Shown here in pieces: positions 46,014 through 57,745 of a stretch of DNA of 64,000 nucleotides. How positions within the stretch are numbered: the first letter of the stretch is position 1; each line of letters begins with the position of its first letter. Both the position numbers and the translations under genes were made by a program. The stretch is from Pardosa pseudoannulata (Eukaryota; Arthropoda; Arachnida; Araneae; Lycosidae), in the NCBI GenBank assembly GCA_032207245.1, contig CM063510.1:48159625-48223624 (forward strand). Direction: 5' to 3'. The notes under the pieces were generated by a model that searched no databases, was not told the DNA's origin, and saw nothing but the letters and a program-made list of their open reading frames with translations.

Positions 46014-47263
46014 ACGAGGGTTACTCTGAAATTTTTGAGATACTCTCAGACGAGAATTTACAAAATAAAAATAACATTTTAATTTTCAAATACAAAGTAT
46101 TTTAACACAATAAACGATTTTTTACTGACTTACTTCAACTTGTTTAGCATAGAATAAATTTTAAACAGAAGAGAAAATGGAGTTGACGCGAGAACATTTT
46201 CGCGTTATGATTTTCTACGATTTTAAAGCAGGTTTAAATCAGGAAGAATGCTTTCAACTGTTGCAATTGGCATTTGTTGGTGAATCTCCAGCTCGTGCTA
46301 CTGTATTCAGATGGTTTAAAGAATTTAGCAGAAATCGCAATTTTCTTCAGGATGAAGAACACACAGGAAAGTCGCCGTCGGCAGTAATCCGGGATAATGT
46401 GTCTGCCATACGAAAAATGTTAATGGATGATAATCGCTGTACTTATCAAATTATACAGAAGGAACTTAACAATGGATCCGTAGCCATACACAAAAGTATT
46501 AATGAAGAATTACATATGAAAAAGTAGTTTGCCGTTGGATTTCCCATAATCTAACTGAGCACCTAAAAGGGGAGCGTGTCAAAATCAGTAAAGAAACTCT
46601 TAAACTGTTAAATGATGGTGGCCACCGCATCATTTCTAAAATTGTAAAGGGTGATGAAACGTACACACCGTTTTTTGACATTCCAACACGTCAAGAAAGC
46701 AAAATATTGGGCTTTAAAGATGGTGACAATGGTGAAAAGACAACGCGTACTGAAAAAAATGGATGTATGCCGTTTTCTTCAGAAGGACGGGATTGGTCAA
46801 AGCCATCAAGTTGGAAGGAGAAGAAGACAGTAACAGCAAACTGGTATACCACTAAATGTCTTCTACAAATTCTACAAGAAGTGAATGTTAAGGGACTAGT
46901 GCTTCACCATGACAATGCATTTTCACATACAGCCGGATTAACAGTTGAGTTTCTTAAACAAAAAGAAATTAAAGTGATAGAGCATCCGCCTATTCACCGG
47001 ATCTAGCTATGTGTAACTTTTGGCTATTCTTTAAAAAAGAACTTACGTAAACGTCGTTTTCATTCAGAAGAAAAGATTGTTGTGGCTATAAATGCATTTT
47101 TTTTTCACCTATTCCAAGAAATGAATGGCTTGAGCCACTTAATCTGTGAAAAATTTGTCTACAAAAGTGCATTGAAGCTGAAGGATACTGCTTTGAACAC
47201 ACCTAAAATTTTGTAAGTATAACTTTAAAAATCTATCTCAAACATTGCAGAATGACCCTCTTA
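46014..47263 (+). mobile_element. Mariner element with TA duplication
   Basis: TA target copies at 46014-46015 and 47262-47263 enclose a 1246 bp element. Ends are CGAGGGTTACTCTGAAATTT and, from the right, AGAGGGTCATTCTGCAATGT, followed by TTGAGATA in both. This is the standard mariner size and structure. A single transposase pseudogene is inside. Confidence 0.92.
46177..47210 (+). pseudogene. Mariner transposase, frameshifted, third catalytic Asp changed to Asn
   Basis: Start MELTREHFRVMIFYDFKAGL at 46177. HTH 1 (about residues 5-55), ATVFRWFKEF, and HTH 2 around SAIRKMLMDDNRCTY. A one-base deletion near 46523 (HMKK then stop) shifts the frame. The catalytic half carries IVKGDETYTPFFD (first Asp), LHHDNAFSHTAG (second Asp) and, after another one-base loss at about 46993, YSPDLAMCNFWLF. 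Mariner proteins have Asp at the position read here as Asn (codon AAC). Further damage follows 47040. Total length matches the usual ~345 residues. Inactive. Confidence 0.92.
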
Positions 47264-48048
47264 TTTATATATATGTGTGTGTGTGTGTGAGTGTGTGTGT
47301 AGCAGATGCTTGCCACGAATAAGTTGCAATAAAATTTAACCATATTTGAATTTAGATTCATCCAAATATCTACCGTATATCAAAATTTAGAGTCGTTGTT
47401 CCATCTAAAATCTTACTCAGTTGAATCCAACAATACATTTTTCTTAGGAAAAAAAAAGAAAAAAAAAGCAGTGCGGCAGATCATTCGGATGCTTTAATCT
47501 CGCGTGCCATTGTTTTGTGATGAATGTATCTGCGTACGTTTCCAGGATAGGCTGTGTGTTATTTTTGTCGACATGATATATTGGTTCTGGCAAATAATCC
47601 TCTTACGCAATTTTGAAGCCTCCTTTACCAATATCTCTTGCTTCACAGCTGACCTTCAAGTTATGAAAATCTGAAAGCTTTTTTAAGCGTTTGTGCTACT
47701 CGAGCCGTATTCTAAAGAACTAATTTCGCGTCTAATTTAAAGTAGTGAGGGGTCCTGGGAAAAAATTATTAAAGGCATGGCAGGGTTATTACGCGGGCAA
47801 ATGAGGCCACGGACGCAATTTGGGAGGGACGCGGGGGTTCAAATCCCCTCTCCCCCTCAATTTCTAAAAAATAGGCAATTTTATTTTAGGTTTTATTCAT
47901 ATTTTAAATTTCTGATATGACTTTTTTTGCCCTTTCAGTTGAAACGGTCAAATTACGCCCATGATCGAGTCAATTGTTTAATGCCCACAGATAATACGCT
48001 TCCCCCCTAATTTGTATGCACTATAATGTGTAGTACAACTTGCTTATA
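47264..48048. other. Unassigned DNA with a tRNA-like box B at 47836
   Basis: A (TG)n tract lies at 47274-47300. At 47780-47870 a GC-rich patch contains GGGGGTTCAAATCCCC, which fits a tRNA T-arm/box B. I could not fold a full cloverleaf, so it may be a SINE head fragment. No coding feature seen. Confidence 0.35.
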
Positions 48049-48290
48049 GCCGAACGATGGCCGCATGGGTAGGAGACTGCTCTTCGGTATTAGAATTCGA
48101 AGGTCCGAATACCACTGCTGGTATGGAAGTTTGTAGCCGTTTGGAATCGGCTACCGGAGTTCTTGGATTCGAATTCCACTATGGCATGGATGTTCGTTGC
48201 CGTTCGGAATCGGGTTTAAGCAGAAGGTTCAGGTTTCGTTAGCTCTCTTGTAGAAAAGCAACAGACCGTAGCGTTCCAAATCTATCAACA
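48049..48290 (+). mobile_element. tRNA-derived SINE, family A, with internal duplication
   Basis: Head GCCGAACGATGGCCGCATGG, then a box B-like AAGGTCCGAATACCACT with GTAGCCGTTTGGAATCGGCT. A second box B-like TTGGATTCGAATTCCACT follows, with GTTGCCGTTCGGAATCGG, then TTTAAGCAGAAGG and the tail. A ~63 bp middle section is therefore present twice in tandem. Confidence 0.85.
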
Positions 48291-48347
48291 GCGTCCTTAT
48301 GCGTTCCGATTTTACGAGAGCCGGTTTTAAAGAGGAAATTGGAAATG

Positions 48348-48530
48348 TTCGGTTAGGTTTGGTAGGAGCGCTACGGTCTACTGTTTTGCAACAAGAGGGC
48401 TAATGATACCGAGATGTACTGCTTACAGCCGATTCCGAACGGCTACAAACATCCATGCCATAGTGAGATTCGAACCCACGAACTCCAGAAGCAAAGATCA
48501 GCACCCTAACCGTTCAGCCCTCGTTTAGTT
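48348..48530 (-). mobile_element. tRNA-derived SINE, family A (near full length, inverted to the previous)
   Basis: Minus strand: AACGAGGGCTGAACGGTTAG (box A), GTGGGTTCGAATCTCAC (box B), GTAGCCGTTCGGAATCGGCT, AAGCAGTACATCTCGG, CAAAACAGTAGACCGTAGCG and an ACCAAACC tail. It lies 57 bp from the inverted copy at 48049. Confidence 0.88.
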
Positions 48531-48576
48531 GGACATGTTTGGAACAATGTTAAGGCTGTGGAGCATAAGTCCCTTT

Positions 48577-49620
48577 CAAGGAGTAAATCCCGTTTTAGTA
48601 AGCAACATTTCTTTGCTCAAAGGCTTTCGAGTGCGCAGAAAAACTTTTTTTAGGACAGGTGTGCAAATGACGATATTTTTAAGGCCATGAGTGTTTTCCA
48701 AAGCATAATAACACAAGAAATAGACAGTAAGGTAGTTCAGAGAAAATAAACAAATTGTACTGTACAGAAATAAAAGAAATAAGTAATTATATATAATATG
48801 CTAAGTATAAATGAATTATGATTTTTTTACGAATTCGTTTTAATAAGCACTCGGTTATAACGATCAAATATACTGTACTTTAGTTACCGTTATAAGTGAC
48901 TATATTATGTATTCGTCATATAATTGAAACAATAATTTTTAAAGAAGCTAAAACATCGGAAAATATAGTCACTTGTGAAAATCTCGGATGCCACTATCGA
49001 AAAGTAAAGAGTAACTTTCTATAAGTCAGCTGTACACCATTCCCATTTTTTTAAATAATGCTTACGATTTTGTTGCACATATTTTTACTTGCCTTATTTT
49101 TGCTCGCTTTTAATGAGCAAACCCTGATTACAGAGAGCAATATTTTGGTTCTCAATGGCTTTTGAGTGCGCAGAACTTCAAATTGCTTGAAACCAGAGAG
49201 ACAAATGACGGTGCTTTTGGTCCATGATCTTTATACCAATACCACAATAAAGAGATGGTAAGACAGTTCAAAGCAATTCAACCAGATTCGTTTCTACTGT
49301 ACATAAATAAAAAATGTAAGTATACATGCATAAATTTTTATTTTTCCACAAAGCCTTTATTACGACCACTCGGTTATAACGAGCAAATATCGTGGCTCCT
49401 TCATGCTCGTTATAAGCGAGTTCAACAGTATTATACATTTGTCGCACAGTTAAAATAATAATTCTTAAAGAAGCTACATTTCAATTGACATCGGTTGCAA
49501 AACTCTTGGGTGCCTCTAGTGAAGATAAATTTTCTGTAAGTCAGCTATACATTATTTTACTCTTTTAATAAAAATGGTTACAATTTTGTTACACAAGGTT
49601 TACTTTTGATTTTATATAAT
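48577..49620 (+). repeat. Two-copy tandem duplication (~535 bp) carrying pogo-like sequence
   Basis: Copy 1 (48577-49110) and copy 2 (49112-49620) share GAGTGCGCAGAA, CAAATGACG(A/G)T, TACTGTACA, CACTCGGTTATAACGA and TTAAAGAAGCTA blocks. Copy 2 has GCTCGTTATAAGCGAGTTCAACAGTA, which read in reverse is TACTGTTGAACTCGCTTATA. Such ends are typical of pogo/Tigger elements. Copy 1 has a diverged version. Confidence 0.65.
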
Positions 49621-49990
49621 TTTTTTCTAAAATTTCATTACTGACAAACTATTATCTGTGTTCTTTCCATATATTTCTTAAGGTTGTGTGGCAACAGTGG
49701 TGGCTCGTGTTATGCTTAAATGTAAGTTTAGTTTAGAAGATAAATTTCTATTGACATCGGATAAAATAACTACTTTCTATTAGCCAGCTGTACACTAATC
49801 AACTTTTTTTTATAAAAATGCTTATAATTTTGTTACAGAATAAAATTTTACTCGCATTATTTACCATTTATTTTATATATATTTTTCTTAAAATTTCATT
49901 ATCAACAAATCATCATCTGCGTTCTCTTTATGACTGAGTAGCAACAGTCGCTGTTCGCGGTTTATTTAAACGGAAGTTCAAAAAACAAAT
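49621..49990 (+). repeat. Shorter diverged repeats related to the preceding duplication
   Basis: AAAATTTCATTA(C/T)(T/C), CATCTG(T/C)GTTCT, GCAACAGT and GTTAATTTTGTTACA-type blocks occur twice (about 49560-49735 and 49790-49985). Non-coding. Confidence 0.5.
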
Positions 49991-50160
49991 TTCGAAAATT
50001 TTTGCAAATACGACATAACTTACAAGTTAACATTTGCATTTTCACAAGTTAAAGGAAAACAAGGCAGCTTAAGAAATCAAGTTCTTGTAGGCAAAGAAAA
50101 AATTGTAGCATTTCCTTTCTTACTATCAAATGTAATAAGACCATAATATTGCTTACAATA

Positions 50161-51437
50161 TATTAGGTTTGGGAAAAAGAAATCTATTATTTTTTTTTGG
50201 TAGGTGGCTGTAGTTATTGATAACTCGTAAAGTATCCATCAAACAATTTCAAATTTTTGCTCGTTGTCAAGATGACATTTCACAATAAAAAAATATTTTT
50301 ACTGTTTTTTGTTTGGCCCCTTCAGTCGTGAGTTACAGGGTGTTAAAAATGGAAGTCAACAAAGAGAAAATTCGGTACATTTTACAGTTTTTCTTTGATA
50401 AAGGCCAAAATGCAAGCCAGGCGGCTGAAATTCTGAATGATGTTTATGGTACCGATACTGTAACAGCTAATTACGGACAATTTTGATTCCGTTCAGGCAT
50501 TTTTGATATTAAAGTTGCACTTCGCACAGGCAGGCCCGTCGTCGAAAATGTCGATAAAACCGCAGAAATAATCGGAGTTGACAGGCCTGTTAGTAGTTGC
50601 AGCATCGCCCAAGTGCTAAAGATCGACCATAAAACAGTTTTAAAGCATTTTAGCAAAGTTAGATTTTTAAAAAAAAGCTCGATGTTTGGGTATCACACCA
50701 ATTAACACCAAAAAACAGGATGGATCGGATTTCCGTCTGCGAAGCCTTGGCCAAACGGAATGAAATCGAACCAGTTTTTATACGAATGGTGGCTGAGGAT
50801 GAGATATGGGTCAAATACGACAATATTATGCGAAAACGATCGTGGTCAAAGTGCGGTGAAGCAACTCAAACCAAGGCTAAACCAAGACTAACGGCCAGGA
50901 AAGTTCTACTGTGTATATGGTGGGACTGAATTTGAATCATTTATTGTGAGTTGCTTCCGTTTGGCCAAACGCTAAATTCAGATCTCTACTGTCAACAACT
51001 GCACTGTTTGAAGCTAGCGATTGACCAGAATTGTCCAACAGAAGAGGTGTTGTGTTCCATCAGCACAACGCCAGGCCACACACGTCTGTAGTGACTCGCC
51101 AGAAACTCAGTGAGCTTGTTTGGGAAGTTTTAATGCATCCACCATATAGTCCGGACGTGGCACCAAGTGATTACGACCTTTTTCTCGCATTGCAAAACTT
51201 CCTGAGTGATAAGAAATTGGGATCAAGAGAAGATTGTGAAAATCAACTACTAGAGTTTTTCGCCAATAATGACCAAGATTTCTATGAGATAGGCATTATG
51301 AAACTACCTTTAAACTGGCAACAAATTGTAACTACAAAACGGTGCATATTTGACCCAAATCGGACAATCCAAAACATGTTAAATAAAATCATTAATTTCA
51401 CTCAAAGATAATGGATTTATTTTTCCCCAACCTAATA
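50161..51437 (+). mobile_element. Second mariner element with TA duplication
   Basis: TA at 50161-50162 and 51436-51437. Ends TTAGGTTTGGGAAAAAGAAA and, from the right, TTAGGTTGGGGAAAAATAAA. Length 1273 bp. Contains one degenerate transposase. A different mariner lineage from the copy at 46016. Confidence 0.92.
50349..51411 (+). pseudogene. Mariner (SETMAR-type lineage) transposase with Asp-to-His change
   Basis: Start MEVNKEKIRYILQFFFDKGQ at 50349. First HTH, then a stop-bearing WF..FRSGIFD region, RTGRPVVENVDK and IAQVLKIDHKTVLKHF (second HTH). Next come WVKYDNIMRKRSWSK and TARKVLLCIWWD. The catalytic motifs are VAEDEIWV (first Asp kept), FHQHNARPHTS (second catalytic position reads His, codon CAC, where the family has Asp) and HPPYSPDVAPSDYDLF (third Asp kept). 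Stops and shifts are scattered between 50480 and 51030; the last 126 codons are open. Inactive on two counts. Confidence 0.92.
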
Positions 51438-52316
51438 TTGTCAACTTTGATTACAAATCAGTCAAGTATAATATTTGTAAACTAAACCCACTCTGCCTTT
51501 TCCTTGAGGTAAACAAATGAATAACGTTTTCGTTGAATTTAGGTACATCATTTACCATGTTTTCTTGAATTGAGAACGCGGTTAAAGCGCTGGTAGATAG
51601 AATCTCAATTTTTAATTTTTAACGATATTCTTATAATGAGTATATAAAATGTTATTGCATAAAACATATAAAGCAATAAAATATATAAGAAAAGAAATTT
51701 TTATTAAAATTCGGGATTATATGATAAAAATTCAATGGTTTAATAATAACCCTTAAAAGTGTTCCTAGTGCACACCCTACTAACCAATTACTTTCGTTTT
51801 TTCATCATTAGTATTAATGTAAAAACAAAACTAGGTATCGATTTTCACTTACGTTAAGTACTATTTATATAAAACAATTATTTCAAGCTATAAAATGCTT
51901 TAAAAACTTTTCTTCCCGTTTCAAGGTACTAAATCATGTGTAACTCACTTGTGTAACTTTACTATTTCAACAAACATACTCAGATTTATTCTACTTTAAT
52001 AATACACAATATCTACAATTTTGAAAGTGAAATATATAAAAGTAACGGGCCTGGAACACTTTAAAATCCCTAATTCAATATAAAACTCCTCAAACTTGCA
52101 AATGGGATTTTTAAAAGTTTAAAATAAGGGTGTATAACAAAAAAAAAATGGTTTCATTGTAGCAAAATAATCATTTTATTCGACAAATGCATTTTGATAA
52201 TGAAGTATATACCTAATTTGGCTCTTTCAAAACACAACAACTCTTCTTATTTTTGATTGAATTCTGTCTTTCTCGTCTTGATCTATCTATCCTCGATTTT
52301 TGTAGTCTTGGTTTTG
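51438..52316. other. No recognisable feature
   Basis: AT-rich DNA. Confidence 0.5.
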
Positions 52317-52526
52317 TTTGGAGCGCTATTTGTTTTTGTTTGGATGGTTTGCTTGGTTTTGTTTGGAGCGTATAGTCTACTGTTTTGCAATACGAGGGCT
52401 AATGAGACCGGGACTTACTACTTAAATCCTATTCCGAACGGCTATGAACATCCATTCCACAGTGGGATTCGAATCCATGAACTCCGTTACCGAACATTAG
52501 CGCCTTAACCATTCGGCCGTCATTGG
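52317..52526 (-). mobile_element. tRNA-derived SINE, family A (near full length)
   Basis: Minus strand: ATGACGGCCGAATGGTTAAG (box A), ATGGATTCGAATCCCAC (box B), ATAGCCGTTCGGAATAGG, TTTAAGTAGTAAGTCCCGG, GCAAAACAGTAGACTATACG and an extended AAACAAAACCAAG tail. The open frame 52257-52508 is a SINE read-through. Confidence 0.88.
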
Positions 52527-53187
52527 ATTCTTCTATAAAATTAAGAATATCCTTTCCTGAATTCTGAATACACATGATACTAAACCGGTATACGGCCCAT
52601 CATAAATGTAGACGTATTATGTAAAATATATATTTCAAAATCAAATCAAAGCAATATGCCAAAAAACTGGCTTGTATTAAAACACAACCATTTTAATTTT
52701 TCTTTTAGTAGAACAATAACAAAAAGAACTGCTACCAGATTCCGAATAGTAAGTTGCACTTAATGATATTTTGCATTTTATACAGACATTTATGGTTACA
52801 AGGAGGTAAAAAAAAAGATGGTTAACTAAGTAAAAGAAAACAGTTTTACAATATCACGTGATTTATAAGTATTTATGAAACAAAAATATAAAGTAATAAC
52901 ACATATTTCCTGACACTCATAGTGTTTCTTAAAAATGTCTTTAACCCGAGTGAAGATATTTTAAGCTAAAAAGCTTCTGTCGACTACAGTAGAATAGACC
53001 CAATGGTTAGGCAATAGTTTGTATGGCTCCAAAAACCTAATCTGTATGTTTTTTCAATAATAAATTATAGAAAACTAATGACACCGTCATATTATGAAAT
53101 TAATTCAATATTTCTTTCCAAAGACTGTGTGGAAAATATGTAATTGCTTCAGTTAGAAAACATTGAATAATTATGTTCCATATTTAC
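52527..53187. other. No recognisable feature
   Basis: AT-rich DNA. Confidence 0.5.
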
Positions 53188-55420
53188 TCAATGAGGAATT
53201 TTCACGTAATTTTAATTTTAAACAATAGAAGACAAAAAAGTAAACTGGGCAGTAGCTATTTTTCTTTCATTTGGGGGCCTAATTAGTGATTTCTAATGGG
53301 TTTTATAGCGGGCTCTTTAACGTCTCTCAAAAACGATACTTTTTCCTCCGCCGAGTTTGTGACCTCATCGTTCACGGAAACACCGACCGCCTATGTTGTT
53401 TACATGTTAAAAGGCGACTTTTAAATTTATTTCTGTGTAAAGTAACGCATATAATAGAAATTTTTTTATTGTGTCGGGCATTAAAATCTATATTATAAAT
53501 ATTGTATTGTGCCACTCTACAAAAATACAACAACTAATTGCAATGACAAGATATTTTTCAGCATTCCCAAAGATCCACATATACGTAAAATTGAACGGAT
53601 ACAGAAAATCACGGGAGAGTTTAGACGAGGTAATGAGGAATTTGCACATGTGGGGGATCGAACAACTTAGTATTTTTCTGATAATTCCAGACTCGTAAAT
53701 TCCAAAAATGTTCTCAAAAATGTAAAAAAAAAACTGGGTCTATCATTTTAAAAATTAATTTTAAAGTTAAGCGAAAATCACATGACATGAATTGGTTGTG
53801 ACGTTATCGTTCACGACATCCAATATTTTCTGATTGCTTGTAAGCACGCATTATTTTCCGATTTTGTTTTTGCAAGTTCTTGGAGTTTTCTAGCTATCAA
53901 AATTTATTTTTATTTAAACCTGAAGTTTTATTTTATCGATCTGGATAGCTTAATTATCTCAATTTGTTATAAATGTCTCTTCTACCTGGATTAACCAAAG
54001 GACAGTCGGTCAACGTTCCAAAATTGACATGATGTCAATGTTTTCGTTCTTGGGAATAAACTCGTATTTTATGGGAGCAGAAATATGGGGAATTAAAGCC
54101 CAAAGGTATGTAAAATCATTTATATATTTATCCAATTTTACTTAACATGCTTTAATATTTTATTCATGCTAATCACAGCTCTTCTGATTGTAAACATAGA
54201 CAAGTCAAATAAATATACATATATCATATACACACACATTTGTAGTAGCATCGCTTTTTATAAATAGAGATAGATGTAATACTAAAATAAAAATTAGAGG
54301 AGCTATTTATTGTGAGACCGGTCTCATTAGCCGTCGTGTTGCAAAAAGTAGACCGTAGCGCTCCAAAACCAAACCAATTCTTAGGTATTTTAAATTTGAT
54401 GAAAAGAAATTTAAAATCTTTAAAAGGCTTTACTTAATTATTTATACATTTTTAAATAGCAATACAATTTTATTGTCTTTAATATTAATGCTTAATTTAA
54501 AAATGTATAAAGTTTCTGAAATTTAATTTAATTTTTAAAGTAATACCATTATTAAGTATTTTAAAAAATTATACTTTTTTCAAATTAGTCAACAATTTAA
54601 TCGAAAAATAACACCGTGAATTGATACACTTAAGAAAGTATGCATCTCTGAAGAAAATATTTATAATACCTTGAAAATACATAACCTTCCCCTCTCCTGA
54701 GTTATTTATTAGATAATTATATGCTTTAGATATTTATATGTTTTACGATATTTATATGCTTTATCAAACATTTTTTGTACTTGAACTCTGTGATAACACT
54801 CGAAAATTAGGAGTTTTAAAAGTTAAATAGCATTGGTTAATCCACAGCTTTTAAAGGTACAGATGTATTTCTATATACTTTATTTGTTCTAAATTCGTAA
54901 CATTTAAAGACAAGCAAGCATTTAATTACCGAAAAATGGTCTTCACAAACCCATAGATATTATTTATATGATAATTTGGGGTTTCATTTCTCATCCCTTT
55001 TCATCGCATTTGTCCAGATTTTACGTGTATGTGGATCTTTGGGAACGCTGAAAAATATCTTCTCATTGCAATCAGTTGTTGTATTTTTACAGTGTGGCAC
55101 AATACAATATTTATAATATGATTTTTTAATTCCAGACATAATAAAAAAATGTATATTATATGCGATACTTTAAACAGAAACAAATTTAAAAGTCGCCTTT
55201 TAACATGTAAACAACATAGGCGGTCGGTATTTATGTGAACGATGACATCACAAACTCGGCGGAGAAAAAGTATCGTTTTTGAGAGACGTTAAAGAGTACG
55301 TTATAAAACCCATCAGAAACCACTAATTAAGCCCCCAAATGAAAGAAAAATAGGCACTGCCCTTTTTTGTCTTCTATTGTTTAAAATTAAAATTAGAAAA
55401 CGTGAAAATTCCTCATTGCA
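53188..55420. mobile_element. Element with ~415 bp terminal inverted repeats
   Basis: 53188-53600 matches the reverse complement of 55005-55420 at about 85-90%. Shared blocks include AATGAGGAATTTTCACG, TTAACGTCTCTCAAAAACGA, CATGTTAAAAGGCGACTTTT, ATTGTATTGTGCCAC and GCATTCCCAAAGATCCACAT. The 1.4 kb interior is AT-rich with a short SINE fragment and no recognisable transposase. Both arms encode the same short frame (RYFSAFPKIHI), which reflects repeat identity rather than proof of a protein. Target duplication not clear. Confidence 0.75.
54316..54376 (+). mobile_element. 3' fragment of a family-A SINE
   Basis: GACCGGTCTCATTAGCCGTC, GTTGCAAAAAGTAGACCGTA, GCGCTCCAAAACCAAACC. The tRNA-derived head is absent, as in 5'-truncated retrotransposition. 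Confidence 0.8.
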
Positions 55421-56458
55421 AATAATGCGAGCTTCGGCACTCTTAAAATGTGCGAATGGAAGGTATCATCAGTGCTGTGACGTACCAAAAGAAGTGCTTT
55501 GGATACCAACGAACAATAAATAAGAAATAAAAAAAAATCATTTACAGTACGTATAGGGTGAACTTGATAAGACAGGACAAGATAAAATCCAACAGTAAAT
55601 TACTATCCCCACTGGTTCCTCGAGAACATATACTGCGTAAATAAGGAAGTAAGAAAAGAAAAACAGATATTTTACGACAGTAATTATAATATTTACATTT
55701 CCTTTTCGCCTTTAAATGTTTATCGAATTTTTAAATATTTCCTTCAAACACCTCAAAATTAACATTTATAAACACATAACTAAAATAATGGTAAACTCTG
55801 ACAGTTTTTCCGTCTCAAATTGAAAAGTTTATTCTCCAAAGTACCGAATGAAAAATTTTTTCTTTATTTTTTTTTTCTTTTTCTCTTCCGGACGCGGTTA
55901 GGTAACATTCTTCGAGGGCATTCACCCAAATTTACTGAGCGAATTTGACTGCTATGTAAATACTTCTAATGCATTCTATTCTCCTAAAGCTATGCTAATT
56001 ACAATGCAACGTGAGAGAAACCTAACAGCACAACTATTGGCATTTCGTTAACTGCGATCAGCGAGATGAAATTTGCTTTAACGGAATAGGGTAGGAATTT
56101 TGTTTTTAATTTAAAAAATTACCCTTTAAAACAGGGATTTTTTTTATAAAATATGTAAATTCGTTTACGAACGTTTTCCTAATTCCTTGCTAAGAATTAA
56201 TAATAGTAACTAATAGCGCAATAGAAAACAGAAAAGCGATGTGATAAGTTTCAAACCACACACGGCAATACACCGCAAGAAGGGTTGAATCATTCATCGC
56301 TATATCAATTTACTTGTATCATTTCATTTAAAAATTTCTTGCTTCCTCGTCACCTTTTGCAAGTGTAAACTACATTTTTATATTGCTCTATATTGTTTAG
56401 TTTTATGCTTATGTCTAATTACTGATAACTAATATGGCCTTCTTTTCTCTTTAAGTAA
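55421..56458. other. No recognisable feature
   Basis: AT-rich DNA with a T-rich run at 55860-55885. Confidence 0.5.
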
Positions 56459-56640
56459 TGCCGAACGCTGGCCGATTGGTTAGGGCACTCATCGTCGGTA
56501 CCGGATTTCGTGGGTTCGAATCCCACTCTGGCATGGATGTTCGTAGCCGTTCGGAATCAGCTTTAAGCAGTAGGTCCCGGTCTCATTAGCCATCGTGTGC
56601 AAAACAGTAGACCGTAGCGCTCCAAACCAAACCATACCAA
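56459..56640 (+). mobile_element. tRNA-derived SINE, family A (best-preserved copy)
   Basis: Box A TGGCCGATTGG at 56469-56479 and box B GGTTCGAATCC at 56513-56523 give the split Pol III promoter at tRNA-like spacing. Then GTAGCCGTTCGGAATCAGCT, TTTAAGCAGTAGGTCCCGG, TCTCATTAGCC and GTAGACCGTAGCGCTCC, with a (CCAAA)n-type tail to 56640. Use as the reference for the family. Confidence 0.9.
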
Positions 56641-57257
56641 ACTCCTTAAGTAATATTTATTCAGGGGTTCTGTTGCCATGTATGTGGTGAGAAAATTCCG
56701 TGCGATAAAAAGTTTGAGAGCCACTGCAATAAAACACATAGTTTTATTTAATTCCGACACAGTTTGGATTTTATGGCTTTTTGAAATATATGTTTGTACC
56801 GATGTACTTTCCCACGATGGTCAGCACGTGCATGCCCAGCTGTGGAAGAAATTTCCAAGAAGAATTTAGGTGCAGCTGTTGACTTCGAGTTTTAGGAACC
56901 CCTGCAGAGGAGTTATAGATCACGGAATGGCACAAGCGTAACGGTCAAGCTCTCACAGAGATGTAACCGTGAGCTATGGGGACAGGGGCTAAAAAATAAT
57001 GCCAGCTTGCACAAAAGGGGCTTTTAAATGAGCTCACCTGCACACCCGAAGGGGGTGCAGATGTGGGAAAATTTCACCAACAAGCGATTGGCAAAGAAAA
57101 AAAGGACCTTAAAACCGAGATGATGAGTTGTGAAAGAGAGTGAAGAAAAGGGAGTCGAAGTCGAGATTGAAGAGCTGCTGGACATCCCTAGAGAGCCCGG
57201 ATCAGCAATCGATTCCCGAACCCGCATGCCAGCATAGACGTACAGCAAAATAACGGC
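56641..57257. other. Unassigned, GC-richer DNA upstream of LINE fragment
   Basis: Short frames on both strands (57024-57248 minus) without recognisable motifs. It may contain further LINE sequence in a decayed state. Confidence 0.35.
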
Positions 57258-57745
57258 CGCTACGCCAGTACCGACGCCCTTTACGCCCTTACTCCAATTG
57301 CTGTTATGGAAATCCAGACTAGCTTTGAACCCTTAAAATGCAGAAGAGTGAAACAGCTTTTAAGGATTCGTGATAAATGCAAGATATTAAACTTGCAGCA
57401 CTGGAAATAGTACATCCCCTTTCACCAAACTGAAAATTCATAAATCTATTCTCTTCTGTGCTGAAGATCTCTGTACATTTTCCAATACTACACCAACTCT
57501 GTCTCTCCTTTCGATGTTTCCCCCTCTCCTCCCATTTACAGATCCCCTGCTTATAAAATTTCTGAAAAGATATGTGATGCAGTTCCTGAGGCTCTTAGAG
57601 CTTTATCTTTGGAGATAATTGCTTCAAACTATCCAATGGACGAGTGGATTCATATTTATACTGATGGCTCTGAGATTAGAAAAACTGGTGCTAGTATTTG
57701 TTGTGGGGGATATTTCGAGGAATCTGACGCAGTTGGTCATTGAAT
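57258..57745 (+). pseudogene. I-type LINE fragment: RT/RNase H connection and RNase H start
   Basis: Plus-strand pieces in shifting frames: STDALYALTPIAVMEIQTSF and EPLKCRRVKQLLRIRDK, which match the region after the RT in I-clade LINE polyproteins. Then EIIASNYPMDEWIHIYTDGS with SICCGGYFEE, the beginning of RNase H with its first catalytic Asp in YTDGS (57653-57670). The rest of RNase H is lost. Not functional. Confidence 0.72.

Noticed and set aside
56469..56523. tRNA gene from box A/box B
   Set aside because: The boxes belong to a SINE that recurs many times with a shared non-tRNA body; no acceptor stem was seen.
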